Shown: positions 50,877 to 63,774, counted from the stretch's first letter. The stretch: DNA of 64,000 nucleotides from Nissolia schottii (GCA_003254905.1 QANU01057090.1:537287-601286), one strand, 5' to 3'. The notes: generated by a model from the letters alone, not told the origin. Made by a program: numbers and translations.

Positions 50877-52105
50877 CTAAAGCAAATGCATCGCAGTTTT
50901 CAAATCCAGCAAATTTCCTTTTCATCCACATTCACCGTCCCTCCAACACGCGGGAAATCAACTTAGACACTGCCTCAAATGAACCTTGACTAGATTTGAT
51001 GCAGAAAAAAGATCTAAAAAAAGGAAAGAGCATACAGCAAGTGCATTAGTAAAAACCTCAGCTTCTTAAATCCACTCAATTTGACACTAACATCAACACG
51101 TTGCAAACAAATAATAACAATTCTCACGTCTATATTCAGGAATAAGGAGAAATGTACCAGAGATTAAAAAATAATAATAATAATAAAATTGCACTAAACA
51201 TGTAAACAAAAGTAAAATATTTTAGGATCCATTCTAGAGATTACTTCATGTTAACAACACTGCCACCAATAGATTCGAAGTCTTTGGAGTAGCCCAACAG
51301 CTACAAAACAACCTCAACATACATCTTCTACCAACGATAGGCACCAAAATTCGAAACTTTGAAGTTCAAATTGTGACACCCACATGTCTAACTCAAAACA
51401 GATACGAAAGCCCCCACCCGCTGCTTGGTAACCGGTAAAGTACTAAAACCGATATATTGAAAAGGAAATAAAATAAACTTGAAGAACATATCTCACCTAA
51501 TTTAAACACAAACGCAAATTAAAAAAATAAAGTAAATAAATAAAAAATATAAAAAGCGTTCCTTTCTGTCTTCTTCCCTTAGACTCCAACCCCACGCACA
51601 CAAACACAAACACAATAAAACCACAATAATTTCAAATCATAAAAACCCTTTCTCTGTCTTTCTCTATCAGCAATGGGGAAATAGGGAGAAGTACCTGGGT
51701 TCAGCTGAAGCGGAGAGGAGAAGAGGAAGAAGAAGATCAAGGAAGGATTCACGTAAATCTTATGGTTTTTGAAATGGAAAGAAAGATCTCAGAGGAGAGG
51801 GAACAGAAAGGAACGGGGCTGAATGCAAAGATCTAGGGCAAAAAAAAGCTGAGATAGAGAAACTCTCTCAATCGTGTTTTTCTTTTCTAAATCAAATTAA
51901 TAATAATAAAATTAAAAATTAAGCGAATAATAACAATCGCTTTTCTCTGTAAGCGCTTCTCTCTCTCTCTCTCTCTCTCTGGGTTTCTCTGCCTGGGTTT
52001 CTCTTTCTGTTTCTGTTTCGGCAAAGATGAAGGCAGAAAAAAATCGGTTTTTTTTTTATTTGGTTGGCAGTGGTCAGTGCCACCCAAAATATGAAACAGA
52101 CCAAC
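50877..52105 (-). other. 5' untranslated region of the GT14 gene, with an intron
   Basis: A first non-coding exon probably runs from about 52100 to 51695, ending at the donor cag|gtacttctc (intron begins at 51694). Several AG acceptors exist between about 51015 and 50940, so the intron's 3' end is not fixed. Confidence 0.5.
51959..51980. repeat. (CT)11 microsatellite in the GT14 leader
   Basis: Uninterrupted CT on the + strand, so GA in the transcript, inside the inferred first exon. Confidence 0.9.
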
Positions 52106-52124
52106 GTACCCAGCGATTGGACAG

Positions 52125-52134
52125 TTTTTATACT
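52125..52134 (-). promoter_or_regulatory. TATA box of the GT14 gene
   Basis: The minus strand reads agtataaaaa here, followed within 15 bp by a ccaat motif and about 150 bp later by the GA-rich leader. Confidence 0.5.
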
Positions 52135-52139
52135 TTCAT

Positions 52140-55100
52140 TTCTACTATTTATTTTTTATATTTTATTTCTTATTTATTCGTTTAATACACCAATAACTCA
52201 AAACACTTATTTCGATCGAGTCAAAAATATTGGCCGAATCAAAATATAACAATACTTGTTCGTATAATTCTTAAAAAGTTTAATCACTAGGCATTAACAT
52301 ATTAATTTTTTTTTAAAAATTATATTATCATTTAATAAAACTAGGTTGCATTATCAATCCATCATCTATTATTTAAAAAGTTATATATATAAAATAATTT
52401 AATTAAATTACAGAGGTTTTATGGCATTTCCATAACTATAATTAATTTTTTTTATTTCTTTTTATTTTTAGCATTTCCATTTGTTGTCGAACCCACACCG
52501 GTGGCGGTGCTTGTTGCTTCGATCGGTTTACTTTTAAACGACGACCCGACTATGGCCTAACTTCGACTTCACTTGTCAACGTTGTTCCTTTTCTTTTATT
52601 ATATTTATTCTTCGTTTGATATTTGTTAGTTACAATATTTATTTTAAAAAAAAAATACTCCCTTAATTTCAATATCTTAGTTGTTCATTTTGAGTTGTAT
52701 ATAAGTATTAAAAAAACAATTGAAAATTTGAAGAGCTTGCGATATGATTTGAACTGATTTTGAATGAAAAATTAATTATCTAATTCAAAAATATAATTTG
52801 TTGTAGTTTGAATTGGATCGATTTAAGTTACATCACAAAATTTGGCCAATCTTATCTAAATTTTAGTGGTTTAGATTAGATTGCTTTAATTGATTTTAAA
52901 TAAAATAAAATTTTAAATTTAGAACGTTTTAAATTACAGATAACTTAAGCTAATAACATGAAAATATAACAATAAAAAATTAAATAACTCATTTTTATAT
53001 GCACAAAATGATATTTGAGTAAGAATGACAATAAAATATAAAAATTCTAAAGTAAATTAAAATTATTATAAGTAAAAGTATAAACTTAATAATATAAAAT
53101 TATATTATAGGATATTTTCAATTTGGATTTGAATTTTATCAATTTTAAAAACTAAATCTAAAATTCAATCAAATCCAAGCAGATTTTAAAAAACAAGGTC
53201 TGGCCAAATCCAAATTTTTAGATTTTGGTCAATTTTTGAATATTTTAGATCAATTTAATGATTTTGATTTGATTGGATTTAAACACTCCTTTCAAAAATA
53301 TGAAGTAAAGAAAAGTTAATATTACTTCATACAATTATTCTTATTTAATATAGAGATAATTGAGTAGTTAAAATTATTAGTAGTGTATAAATATGATATA
53401 CAATATTTATTTAATAGGGATATGATAAAAAAAATAATAGTTAATATTGTTAAAATTTAATAAATAGACAAATATTTATAAAAATAAAAAGGTTTACTAG
53501 TTAAAAAGCGGAGGGAGTATGATATTTGTACATTTCTTTTAGCATGATATTTGTTAATTTTGTTTATAATGATTGAAAACAATTCAATCTTCTCTCAAAA
53601 GAAGAAGAGCACATCCATGAACATCATACCTATATAACAACAAAAACTAACAAAATCAACACCGCATCTACGTAATTCATCCTAGTGGGGGGCAGACACG
53701 TCTAATGCTGAACATACACTACTGTTTTACAAATTATAATTATAAAAGAATAATTTATTTATTTATTTAAACTGCATATATATTAGATATATACTAGAGA
53801 AGTATAATGGTTCAAATAAATGTGATTAAGAAATAATTGAAAATCTCAAACCTATTTATTAATGGTATAGAAGACAAGATAAAATACACAAGCATCCATT
53901 ACATTAGAAGACACTTGGTGAAATATATAATAAAACGATAAAACTCACTTTAATAAAAGAATTTATAACTCACTTTAATAAAAGAATTTATAGTGTCACA
54001 TTAATAAAAGAAAAAGTATAAAATCAAACGAAGGGCCAAAAACCAAAGCTAAACTAATACCTAATGAATTTTGCTCCTACAACAAAAATAATTTCATTCC
54101 TAAATATTTTTTTTAGAGTTTTTTTTTTTTGTGAAACCTTACTTACTTTATCGAGCATTGTTATTTTTTGTGGCTTGAAAATCTTTGTGATGATGCCTCC
54201 TGTGTGCACGTGCTTGTTTTTTCTCCTGCAGGGATAGGCATTACCTTCTTTGAGAGTATGCTCTAATTTGATGTCAACTCATCACAAGTTGGATCTCATG
54301 AATAATTTAATAATCATTAATTGAACATCCTTACATGTGATAAAATTTTGTCAAATACGTTTAAAACAAGGGCAACTCTTTATTTGATTTAAACCCTTCT
54401 TTTATATCGCAACGTAGCGTATACGTATATACCTTGCATGTTTGTTCAATCGAGACCAAATGACATTAGTCAACCACTAGTAGGTTAAAACAAAATTGAT
54501 CAGTATGAAAAAATTTATATTATTATTATTATTATTCAATAATAATATATTTCGGTGTTTCTATGTATATAACCTTTGAAATAATAATAATATGCATAAA
54601 AGATAACTCTTGAAATAGTGGAGATAAAGATCAAAACAAATATTTTGTGTGGCATGAAGCACGAGGATGCAGATCAAACAATCATTTTTCCTAAACATAA
54701 AAATCTCGTGTGTACTGGGTAGCACGAGGCATGAGATTCAATTAGGAAAGAGGAAAATTCTCTCATGTGTTTTACCTGCACACATGTGGTTTACCTGGAT
54801 ATATACTAAGGCTGTGGTTTATAACATTGAGAAGACGTCAGGGGACATATATGTAAATTGCAATTTTCTATTACTCATTCAGAAAATTATCATGAAATTC
54901 AATCTTGAAATTCATGATTATCACGTAATAAAACAAGATTAAGAATAAAAAACACATACTCGGATCCATAGTTGTGATCAATTGATGTCTCTTTTCATTA
55001 TTTTTCTCTCTCTTCCTTTCTTTCTTTTCAGTCTCTTTTGATAGTAAAAAAACATTCAACCAAAAGCAATTAAACTCTGTCAATTCCTTTGTTTTCATTA

Positions 55101-56679
55101 TATTATTTTTCTCTTGAGTAATTGTCATCTGATTTAAAAGGGAGAGGAGAAGTTCGGTTTTACCAAAATACTCCCTCCACTAACTCTATAATCTTTTATA
55201 TAATTAATTGTCATCATCTTAATCCCCTTTATTAGAGTTAGTATTACTTGTTACATAGATCACACTATCATGAGATTAAAATAATCTTACAATATTCACA
55301 AGAAAATTTGTGTTTTTTAAGACTCTAATTTTGTGTTTTTTTGACAAAAATTTTATGATTTTTTTATCTTAACTTCAGCGAAGTATAAAAAATATAGAAA
55401 TTTTTTATCTTATGTCTATATTATTTATCTTATTTCTAATACCAAACTAATACATAAAAGTTAAATCCGATATAAAAAAACTCTCAAAATTAATTTAAAA
55501 GATGAGAACTGAATGCTCAAAGACAATTTATTTTCTAGTAATTAAATAGCTGTTGGTACTTTCCTTTCATTGACCTGTTGAAACTTGAAAGAGTCAAAAC
55601 AAAAAAACTTCAAGTGAAAAAGAAGGTGCAGCATGAAATTGCCAATTTCATTTAATTCTTTTAAAACTCAAGCTGAAAAATTTCAATGGCAAAGTTGGGG
55701 ATTTTCCTCTACCGTGTTCTGAATGAAGTCTCTATCTTTCTATCTATTATGGCTTCCGAGTGCTTCATGCCTCCATCAATCTATCTATGTATATTTTTTT
55801 CTTTGTTGTTCACTTTCTCCAACTTCAAACGAAATCAACAAGAACAAGTTATGCAATGATTTACAATTTATTCAGGACTCTATTTAATGAAGATTTGGAT
55901 TATCCCACAAAAAAAAATGTAAAATGAGTGCAATAGATATTTATTTTTTATTTTTTGACACCAGAGTTTCATTATCAAGAAATAATTTTTTATTTTTACA
56001 TTGAATTGATTATTACCTGCATAAAACTTGTCAATTTGGTATATAGTATTGTGTGTTAAAAGTAAAAATAATTGAGTCGTCTCATTATAATTTTCATATG
56101 ACAAAATTATATGTGATCTTATACCATTAATTTAAAATGTGAGACTCATACATAATATAGATACTAAAAAAATTAATTGTAAAAAATCGCATATAATCTT
56201 GTTATGTGAAAATTATACACGATAAAATTCATTTCCTTTCCAATCTCCTATAAATAATAAATATTTTAAACGTCGACCTCTATTTTTTATTGTTAGGAAA
56301 AAAACAGTCTTTTGTTCATTTTTGGTCAAAAACAGATTATTTTGTTCCAATGGCGAGGGTTCTTTTTTTTTTTTTTTTCTCTTTCCGGATCTTGTCTATG
56401 TGTGAGGTAATCTAAGACAACAGCAGCCCATTTCTTAATGAGAACTTCAAATTGGGTCACATTGGGCCTTACTATGTGTGCTGCTCGGCCCAGTTAAATA
56501 AAAGGCCCAGTCTTCTGTTCTTATATTCTGTTTCGATTTAAGACCAAAAACATTAAAAGATCGAAACAAAAAACCTTTTGTTTATTTTTGCAACTGTTTC
56601 ATTTTCTTCTTGATCTTGTATCCCCTGCAAGAATTCATCCTCTCATGTTAATTTTTAATAAACTAATATTTGAGGGTTC
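52140..56679. other. AT-rich intergenic DNA
   Basis: No gene recognised. Frames of up to 91 codons lack domains. A T tract lies at 56363-56378. Confidence 0.5.
53942..54013. repeat. 25-bp tandem repeat, 2.5 copies
   Basis: The unit aactcactttaataaaaga plus atttat occurs at 53942-53966 and 53967-53991, with a decayed third copy after it. Confidence 0.9.
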
Positions 56680-56959
56680 TAAGAGCATTTCTAATAGAGA
56701 AATCAATATTCGATTCTCTTTTGGTTTTATCACTCTTAAAAGAATATTCACATCATCTTTTTGTCATTAAAAAAATAGGAATCAAGAGTGTCCCTCTCCT
56801 CATCAATGGGAGGGACCAACCTTGGTTCCCATTACGTTCTTACATATTTTCTTAAATTAAAATAAAGACAAATTAAACATATTTATGAAATAGTTTGTAT
56901 TAATATGTTGTATAATATTTCTAATGTATAAATAAAATAACGTCATTAAAATTTAAAGA

Positions 56960-57230
56960 GCGAATACCAACAACTTGTATTCAACTACTATAACTTATAT
57001 TCGAATACTAGGATGCACATGAATACAAGGATGTCCACAAATACTACTACTTATTCAAATACACGAATACGAATAATTTGTATTTGAACAACTTGTATTC
57101 AAATACTATAACTTGTATTCGAATATACGAAATAAACAACTTGTATTTGAATAATACATTGTATTCAAATACTAGGGTATAGATGAATACGAACTTGCAT
57201 TCAAATATTGTTTTAATATCTTGTGTTATG
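56960..57230. repeat. Subterminal short repeats of the Harbinger element, left side
   Basis: Repeated units of the form acttgtattcaaatact, several with point changes. A matching inverted set lies at about 58670-58890. Confidence 0.75.
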
Positions 57231-58439
57231 TAAAAAAAATTTGGATGTAAGAAAAATATAAAATTAATTTATTAAACATATTTTATTTAAAATTTAAAAT
57301 TAATTTTCTTATAGCTACAATTAACTGTGGCTAATTTTTTTCTTATAATTATAGTTAACCATGACTAATTAAAATATTACATAACTAAAAATAATATGTA
57401 ATGAACAATAATACATAATTAAAATGTAACCAACATATTTTTGAAATATTCTATTTTAATATTTTAAAAAATAATGTTTAGTCCAAATTAAAAACAATTA
57501 AATGGAAATATTTTTAAAATATCTTATTTTAATATTTGTATTAAGCATTTTTTTTAAGGTTTTAAGATTGTGAATTTTAGATATTTAAATTTTGAAAAAA
57601 ATTAAAATTTTGCGAGTTATTAAAAAATAATTTAATTTATTGTGTAAATTTGAAAATTAAAATTTATAGTGATAATTAAAATTTGTGTGGGATAAATTTG
57701 AAAAATATTAGAAAAGACGGGAAAGAGTTGTAAAAATTATTGATATTTATAATGTAAATTTTTGTTAGAAAGATAATTTAACAGTTGATGGATGAATGTT
57801 GCATCATCATCGTTGTAAGTTTGGAGCAAAGACATATTCTTATTTTTTAATAAAAAAATTGATGCGCCAAACTCGTGTCCAAATGCTATTGAGCTGCACC
57901 TAGTCCCTGTTAAGAGGATTGGAGCTCTCTTGAGACTCAAGTTGGGCCCTTCCCTCTCTACTCCAACATTGGGGGGTCCCTGATCCCTCTATCCCACTTG
58001 TCATAACAGAGACTCCATTTTCTTACCACCTCCTTTGGGTTCCTGTTTTGATAAGGACATGAGAGATAAAGACTTTTGACATTAGAGCAAGGGACAGAGG
58101 AAACAAGTAAATGTCTCAAAGCTTGTTCAAGACCTCTGAACAGAAATTTATTTATGGTCAATAAATCATTAACATGTGTCTAGTTGCAGATTTTTTTTAT
58201 AATTAAAATGTGATAATTAATTGTATTTGCCCGTCGAATTAGAAAACAAAAACAATTGGAGGGAAAACTTATAAATGGACTTGCACTTGTTGCAAGCTTG
58301 TTAAAATCATGTGACTGTTGCAATGGTTTAAATTGCACTATAAATATTAACAATTTTTATTTCTTTTCACAATTCTTATCAATTTTTTACCTACACCAAT
58401 TCTAATCATTTATTATTCCATCAAATAGATCCAAATTAA

Positions 58440-58781
58440 TTGAATTCTTTTTTCATTTATTTGCAAAATTCTAATTTTTCTCAAAATCCAAATACTCAAA
58501 ATTCTCAATCGCCAAACATTCAAACCCCAAATCAAAATTTTCAACTTCCAAACGTCTTCCAAAATCAAAATCCCCCAAATCTTCAAAATTTTACGAACCT
58601 TCAAAACTCAAATTTTCATGTTCCTTCCAATATTCATTTTTCTATTTTTTCAAGCAATAAAAAAATTATAATACAAGCTATAATATTTGAATACAAGTTG
58701 TTCAAATTCTTGTATTCAAATACAAGTTATAGTATTCAAATACAAATTGTTTGTATTTGTGTATTTGAATACAAGTTGTAG
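58440..58781 (+). pseudogene. Remnant of Harbinger ORF1 (Asn/Gln/Pro-rich N-terminus)
   Basis: The frame begins MNSFFIYLQNSNFSQNPN and continues as Asn/Gln/Pro-rich sequence (NPPNLQNFTNLQNSNFHVP). This is typical of the N-terminus of the Myb/SANT-like DNA-binding protein that accompanies PIF/Harbinger transposases. The frame then runs into the right inverted repeat at about 58670 instead of a Myb domain, so the gene was cut by an internal deletion. Confidence 0.5.
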
Positions 58782-59323
58782 TATTCGTGTACATCCTAGT
58801 ATTCAAATACAAGTTATAATATTCTAATACAAATAGTTCGTATTTGTGTACATCCTAGTTATATTCTAATACAAAAATTTGTATTTAAGTACGCAATCTC
58901 CTTCTTTAAATTTTAATGACGTAATTTTATTTATACATTTGATATATTATACAACATATTAATATAAACTATTTCATAAATATGTTTAATTTATCTTTAC
59001 TTTAATTTAAGAAAATATCTGAGACTCTCCCATTGGAGAGGAAAGGGGCACTCTTGTTCCTTATTTACTTTTTATAACAAGAAGATGATGTGCATGTCCA
59101 TTTAAGAGTGGTGGGACCAAAAGAGAGACTAAAGTTTGTCCCTCAATTGGAGATGCTCTAACTTTAAACCTACTAATATTTCTAATCATTTTCAACCATA
59201 CATTTCTCAAAATTCCATTGATTTTTTTATTGAGATTTTAATAAGTGTATGGTTAAGAAGATTGGTAATTTGGTAGGCCTAAAGTTAGGACTCTCAAACA
59301 TCACTCTTTTAATATGACCTTAA

Positions 59324-60473
59324 GGCTACGTTTGGTTGCTGATACATGACAAATACATGGACATGGAGACACAATCTTGTTTGGTAATGGAGAAAAATAC
59401 AAAAATTTGTGTCTCAAGATAGAAAATTAATATATTTTCTGTTCCTCCGTTTTCCTATGACAAGTAGACAGGTCACAGGAGATAGGAGACAACACTTTAA
59501 TGAAACTTTTTTCTTCCAATTTTACCTATAACATATTATCTTATTATCAATTTTATTCTTAACATATGAAAGCAACGAGTCCAACTATTCATCATCACCT
59601 CTATTAATTGTATATTGTATACCATCATTAAACATAATATAAGACATACTTTATATTTGTGTTTTATGTCTCTATATTTGTATGACATGTTTAGTTGTGC
59701 ACATGGTTATTAAACTCTCGAGTTAACTCATAAACTCTTACGAGTTTACTACACAAAACGAGTTAACACTTATGTAAATTCTGTTTTGGTAAACTCGTAC
59801 GAGTTTAAGTAAACTCTCGATTCTACTAGCAAGTTTACGAGTTAAAATCTACCTGCGAGTTTATGAGTTTACCTCAAAATGTACAAATTTTGTAACTTTG
59901 TTAGATACTTACCTAACTTTGTTTATATTGGATAATATATATTGAATTTATTTAGCTAATTTCATATATTTATCATAATTGAACTATGTTTTATTGAACT
60001 ATAAAATAATACAGATACTGAATAAAGTATGACATAATCACTAAGTGTCATGCATTAAGGTATATTTTATGATATTTTTTTCATTAATTTAATTTAAAGT
60101 TAACATTATTCAATTTTAATTTTAAATACAATATTGAACCAAGTTTAGTTCCTAATTATATTGCTTATAATATATTTTTTTTACATATGTAAACTCATAC
60201 GAGTTTACGATTCGAATTTGTTGAGACTCCACGAGTTTACTTAAACTCTCGAGTTTGACAACCTTAGTTGTGCATAATCAAATTCACCTTTTACACCATT
60301 CAAACTCAATTTTAAAGTGAAAAATTTACGCAAGATATCATTCATCTTTTGACAAATGCCACTCAAAGTGAACCGGAAGTATATGTTATTAGCTGCAATG
60401 GAAGTGCAAGTTACGATATATTCCCCTTTAACTTTTGAACTTTTAACTTTTACCACATAACAACCAAAAATCG
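59324..60473. mobile_element. Possible MITE interrupted by a nested element
   Basis: The left end (ggctacgtttggttgctg) resembles a frequent plant MITE terminus. The reverse complement of sequence at about 60455-60473 (cgatttttggttgttatgtg) is a weak partner. Without the nested insertion at 59702-60265 the element would be about 580 bp. Confidence 0.3.
59702..60265. mobile_element. MITE with inverted ends and a 9-bp target duplication
   Basis: Direct repeats agttgtgca at 59693-59701 and 60266-60274 flank the element. Its ends are inverted repeats: left catggttattaaactctcg, right complement aaggttgtcaaactcgag, each followed by cgagtttac-type motifs. 564 bp, no coding frame. A 9-bp duplication suggests a Mutator-type origin; ends like ggttgtcaaac also occur in hAT elements. 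Confidence 0.7.
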
Positions 60474-61081
60474 ACAATTTGGAAATGGATCATATTAGTA
60501 GGATGTGACAAATTAGGAAAATTATGAAAAGTATATTCTAAAGTGAATACTTTACGTAAATGGAAATGGAAGAAGTTTTACATTTGGATTAAGAAAATGA
60601 GGAGTAGAACTTATTTTTATTTATTAATTCAATAATAAAATGTCTTATTTTATCTTTTAGAACAAGACGTTCATTTTAAAGAATTTTTTTTAAATTAAGG
60701 CTTAAATTCAATGATTAAATGACTTGTTTAAATTGACTTATAATAAAATATTTTTTTAGTAGATAATTTTCAATATCCAAACATTTTTAAAATTATAAAA
60801 TACTTTTTATGATAAAAAAAAATATTTTTTTAAAAAAGCCAATCCAAAATTCCAAACAAACCCAAGCCATTTAAGCTATAACCAAAAAGACAAATGGCGG
60901 TCATAGGGGAGATTGACCAACATTAGTTTATCCATTGATTTCCAAATAATTACGGTGTATTTTTAAAAGAGCATTGCGCACTCAAAGAGTGATGATAATG
61001 ACATAGAACAAATTGAATAACATGGTAATGGTAACGGATGCGTAGATCTTGGATTAGTAAAATGATATGTTTGGTACTACG
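60474..61081. other. AT-rich intergenic DNA
   Basis: Nothing recognised. Confidence 0.5.
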
Positions 61082-61097
61082 TTATATCAACTTACTT

Positions 61098-61252
61098 AAA
61101 ATGGTAAGTGGTAATCCGGGTCGACCCGGGTCACGCACCTAGCTATGGCGGGTGAGTCTCCCAGCGAAAATAACTGCGTACACAAGGTCTCGAACTCGGG
61201 AACTTGCTTAAGCGATACCAAGCCGCTTACCACTTAGACCAACCCTCGTTGA
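61098..61252 (-). mobile_element. tRNA-derived SINE with perfect 16-bp target duplication
   Basis: The flanks ttatatcaacttactt at 61082-61097 and 61253-61268 are identical. Read on the minus strand, the insert starts caacgagggttgg, has an A-box-like block (ttggtctaagtggtaag, + strand 61226-61242) and a B box (gagttcgagacc, 61186-61197), and ends accatttt. Length of about 155 bp and a long target duplication fit LINE-assisted insertion. Confidence 0.85.
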
Positions 61253-61268
61253 TTATATCAACTTACTT

Positions 61269-61747
61269 TTCATAACAGATAAGGTTTGAGCCAGTAAAAT
61301 AAAAATAGCATAAAGACAAAAAGATAATAGAGCCAAAAATTTTTTTCCTTAACCTTGGAAAAATCTATGAATCTCTCATGTTACTTCATACTCATTCAAA
61401 GGGACCTACCAGCAGTATAATCTTGGCATATTTAGTAAGACATGCATTGCTCCTGGACCAGGCTACAAATTTGAAAAGATAAAAGTACTTAACATTCAAA
61501 CCTACGGAGAATTTGTGTGGTCTTTAAGCATATATAAAATATGCCCTAAACCCTGCACAAGCGTATATAAGATATGTTCTATACCTTAAACCATGCACAA
61601 GACATGCTCCAAATCAATAATAAATGACATTTAATTTTAAGTGACAATGTCTTTTTTAAAAAACAGAAGCTGGTATATCATTAATTTATTGTGTGTTTTG
61701 AAATAAAACCACATAGTTACACTTACATTTCTCTCCATAGCCCTTAA
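61269..61747. other. Intergenic DNA
   Basis: Nothing recognised beyond short repeated motifs (catgcacaag, tatataa...atatg at about 61530-61600). Confidence 0.45.
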
Positions 61748-62132
61748 ATAAGAAAAAACTCTCACTTTTGACATTATAGATTCTCACTTCGGTCAACTTC
61801 GTCCCTAACAAAAACTGTCAGCCAAAATCATTTTTGTAAAATACAAAAGTTGGTTTAGTTAGTCTCTCTGCCAGTTCCCTAATGATAAATGCTAATGTAA
61901 CACATAATTGTGTAAAATTTTCGATCAAAATTGTCTCTACAAAATACAAAAACCAATCATTTTAGTCCCTTTGATACCTGCCACGTCAGCAGTTACAGTT
62001 AAGAAATTGATGGAATAACTAACTTGACTGACTTTTATATTTTGCACGGACAAGTTTGATCAATATTTTTATGTTAAAGACAAAGTTGATCGAAGTGAGA
62101 ATCTATACGGACGAAATTAGGGTTTTTTTCCC
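61748..62132. mobile_element. Small inverted-repeat element (MITE-like)
   Basis: Left arm tatagattctcacttcggtc (from about 61776) and the right arm, whose complement reads tatagattctcacttcgatc (to about 62107), are inverted repeats continuing to gaaaaaact / gaaaaaaaccct at the outer ends. No coding frame. Confidence 0.55.
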
Positions 62133-63395
62133 AAGTAAAAGTCAAAAGGCCAAAGGTGGCTAAAATTTTATAATATGGGATTTAGTGAGATAATTTGTGA
62201 AAACGTGGTGGAAAATTATTAATTGTTAAAATGTGGTAGTAGTATGTAATTCATCTAGGTTTCAGACGAATTATGATAAAAGTAATGAAATAATACACTC
62301 TTCTGACATGTCGTCACATCAAGACAAATTTTGTCATTTAAGTTCATCATAATTCGCCTGCCTCTTGAGCTAATTATGCAAGGGCGAAATAAAATAATAC
62401 ATTCTTCTGATTTTGTTAAAAAACACAAATAATAATAATAATAATTTTTCAGACAATATTTTAGCATTGCAATTGTGAACTAGAAATGAAATGGATTTAT
62501 AGATATTTTTTTGAGACAAAATCGTTTAGTAGATAAGTGAATTATGTACGATAAAGTATAATCAATTGACAAAAAATAAGTATATTTCTCTAATTCACAT
62601 TCTTGCACGAAACTAGGAAAATATACTATTTATTTTGCTATGACATAATTTGCCTAAGGGATAGGCGAATTATGATGGACTTAAAAAACAAAACTTATCT
62701 TAATATGGCAATATGTCAAAAAAGTATATTATATTATTACTTTAAACCATAATTCACTACAAAATTAAGCAAATTACATGTCATTGTCATATTTTATCAA
62801 TTAATAATTTTACATCACAATTTAACAAAAATTATTTCTCTGTCTCATATTGATGTGTATTCCTCGCAAAAGGTGGTGGCTCCTAATCATTGCATGCAAA
62901 GCTATTTCTTAGTTTGATTGCCACAATGCACAAAATTGCACATCCATTTAGCTTAGCTCAACAAAGTATACGAAGTCAACTTTAAAAGTAGCTTTGGGGA
63001 ACCTATTGGTCCGTTGCATGTTCTCACGGTTAGGTAAGAAACTTTGGTGCTTGAAATTAACATAGAAAAACAAGTCCATAATAAATGCATAATTATTACA
63101 TTATAAATGTATCCAAATAAAACCACTTGCAAAATAAGGCAAGCCTTTTCGTGTCGGTCATGAATGCTTGGAGTATAGAAATACATACACAAACAAACAA
63201 CTAGGTCAAAAAACAAAGCACGCTTAGGTAACCATCAATCCCATTTAATTTCCACAAAAATAATCCATACATAATTATCAATCAACCCTAAAATGTCAAA
63301 CCCCTGCCACTTGTCTATTGTAGATTTGTATGCATTATTCAAATGTGAATTTAATAGTCTAAAATAAGTGACACATCTTTAAGAATAAGAGAGTA
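62133..63395. other. Intergenic DNA
   Basis: A short inverted pair (ttcatcataattcgcc near 62344 and ggcgaattatgatgga near 62667) suggests an old element. No gene recognised. Confidence 0.4.
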
Positions 63396-63400
63396 ACCCT

Positions 63401-63535
63401 AGGAGTATTGGCGTAGTGGTAGAGACATATAAACTGGGGTTATAATAGTAGAACTTCAATTCAATTCCTAAAAAAAACACTAGTTGAAAGGCTAAGTCTG
63501 ATTACGCTAAAAAAATTAGTCTTTTTTCCCAATAA
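63401..63535 (+). mobile_element. tRNA-derived SINE
   Basis: A strong A box (tggcgtagtggt, 63409-63420) is followed 39 bp later by a B box (ttcaattcc, 63460-63468) and A-rich sequence, the internal Pol III promoter layout of a tRNA-type SINE. The 3' end and target duplication are not clear. Confidence 0.6.
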
Positions 63536-63766
63536 AATAGGTAAGAAGATATCTTGATAGTATAAAAAAAAAATCAATGCATAAAATCTACAATCACAAC
63601 CGTCAATAAGAAAATCAACAGTTCTATTTTAATTATTGCATATGTATAATTTTTCATGCTAATGTTTACGCCTTATAAAATTTTAAACCGTGGGTTTTTC
63701 ATCAACAGCCGAGATGATGCACTTTGAATCTCACACTTGTAGCCAAATCCATTAAATATATGGGCC

Positions 63767-63774
63767 ATATATAG
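63767..63774 (+). promoter_or_regulatory. TATA box of the DUF4228 gene
   Basis: The motif atatatag lies about 105 bp upstream of the start codon. Confidence 0.5.

Larger units (their letters stand above)
56683..59158. mobile_element. Non-autonomous PIF/Harbinger element with very long TIRs
   Basis: The element is bounded by TAA at 56680-56682 and 59159-59161, the usual 3-bp target duplication of PIF/Harbinger. It starts gagcatttctaat; the reverse complement of its right end starts gagcatctccaat. The inverted repeats run for about 500 bp each (56683 to about 57200; about 58680 to 59158), with long nearly identical stretches such as aaacatatttatgaaatagt. Next to the inner ends lie many copies of aatacaagttgta/tattcaaatac. 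The interior lacks a DDE transposase and keeps only an ORF1-like remnant. Confidence 0.8.

Noticed and set aside
56960-57230. Regular short repeats that could suggest a repeat-spacer array
   Set aside because: Units are degenerate, spacers are irregular and mirrored inside transposon arms in a plant genome; not CRISPR.
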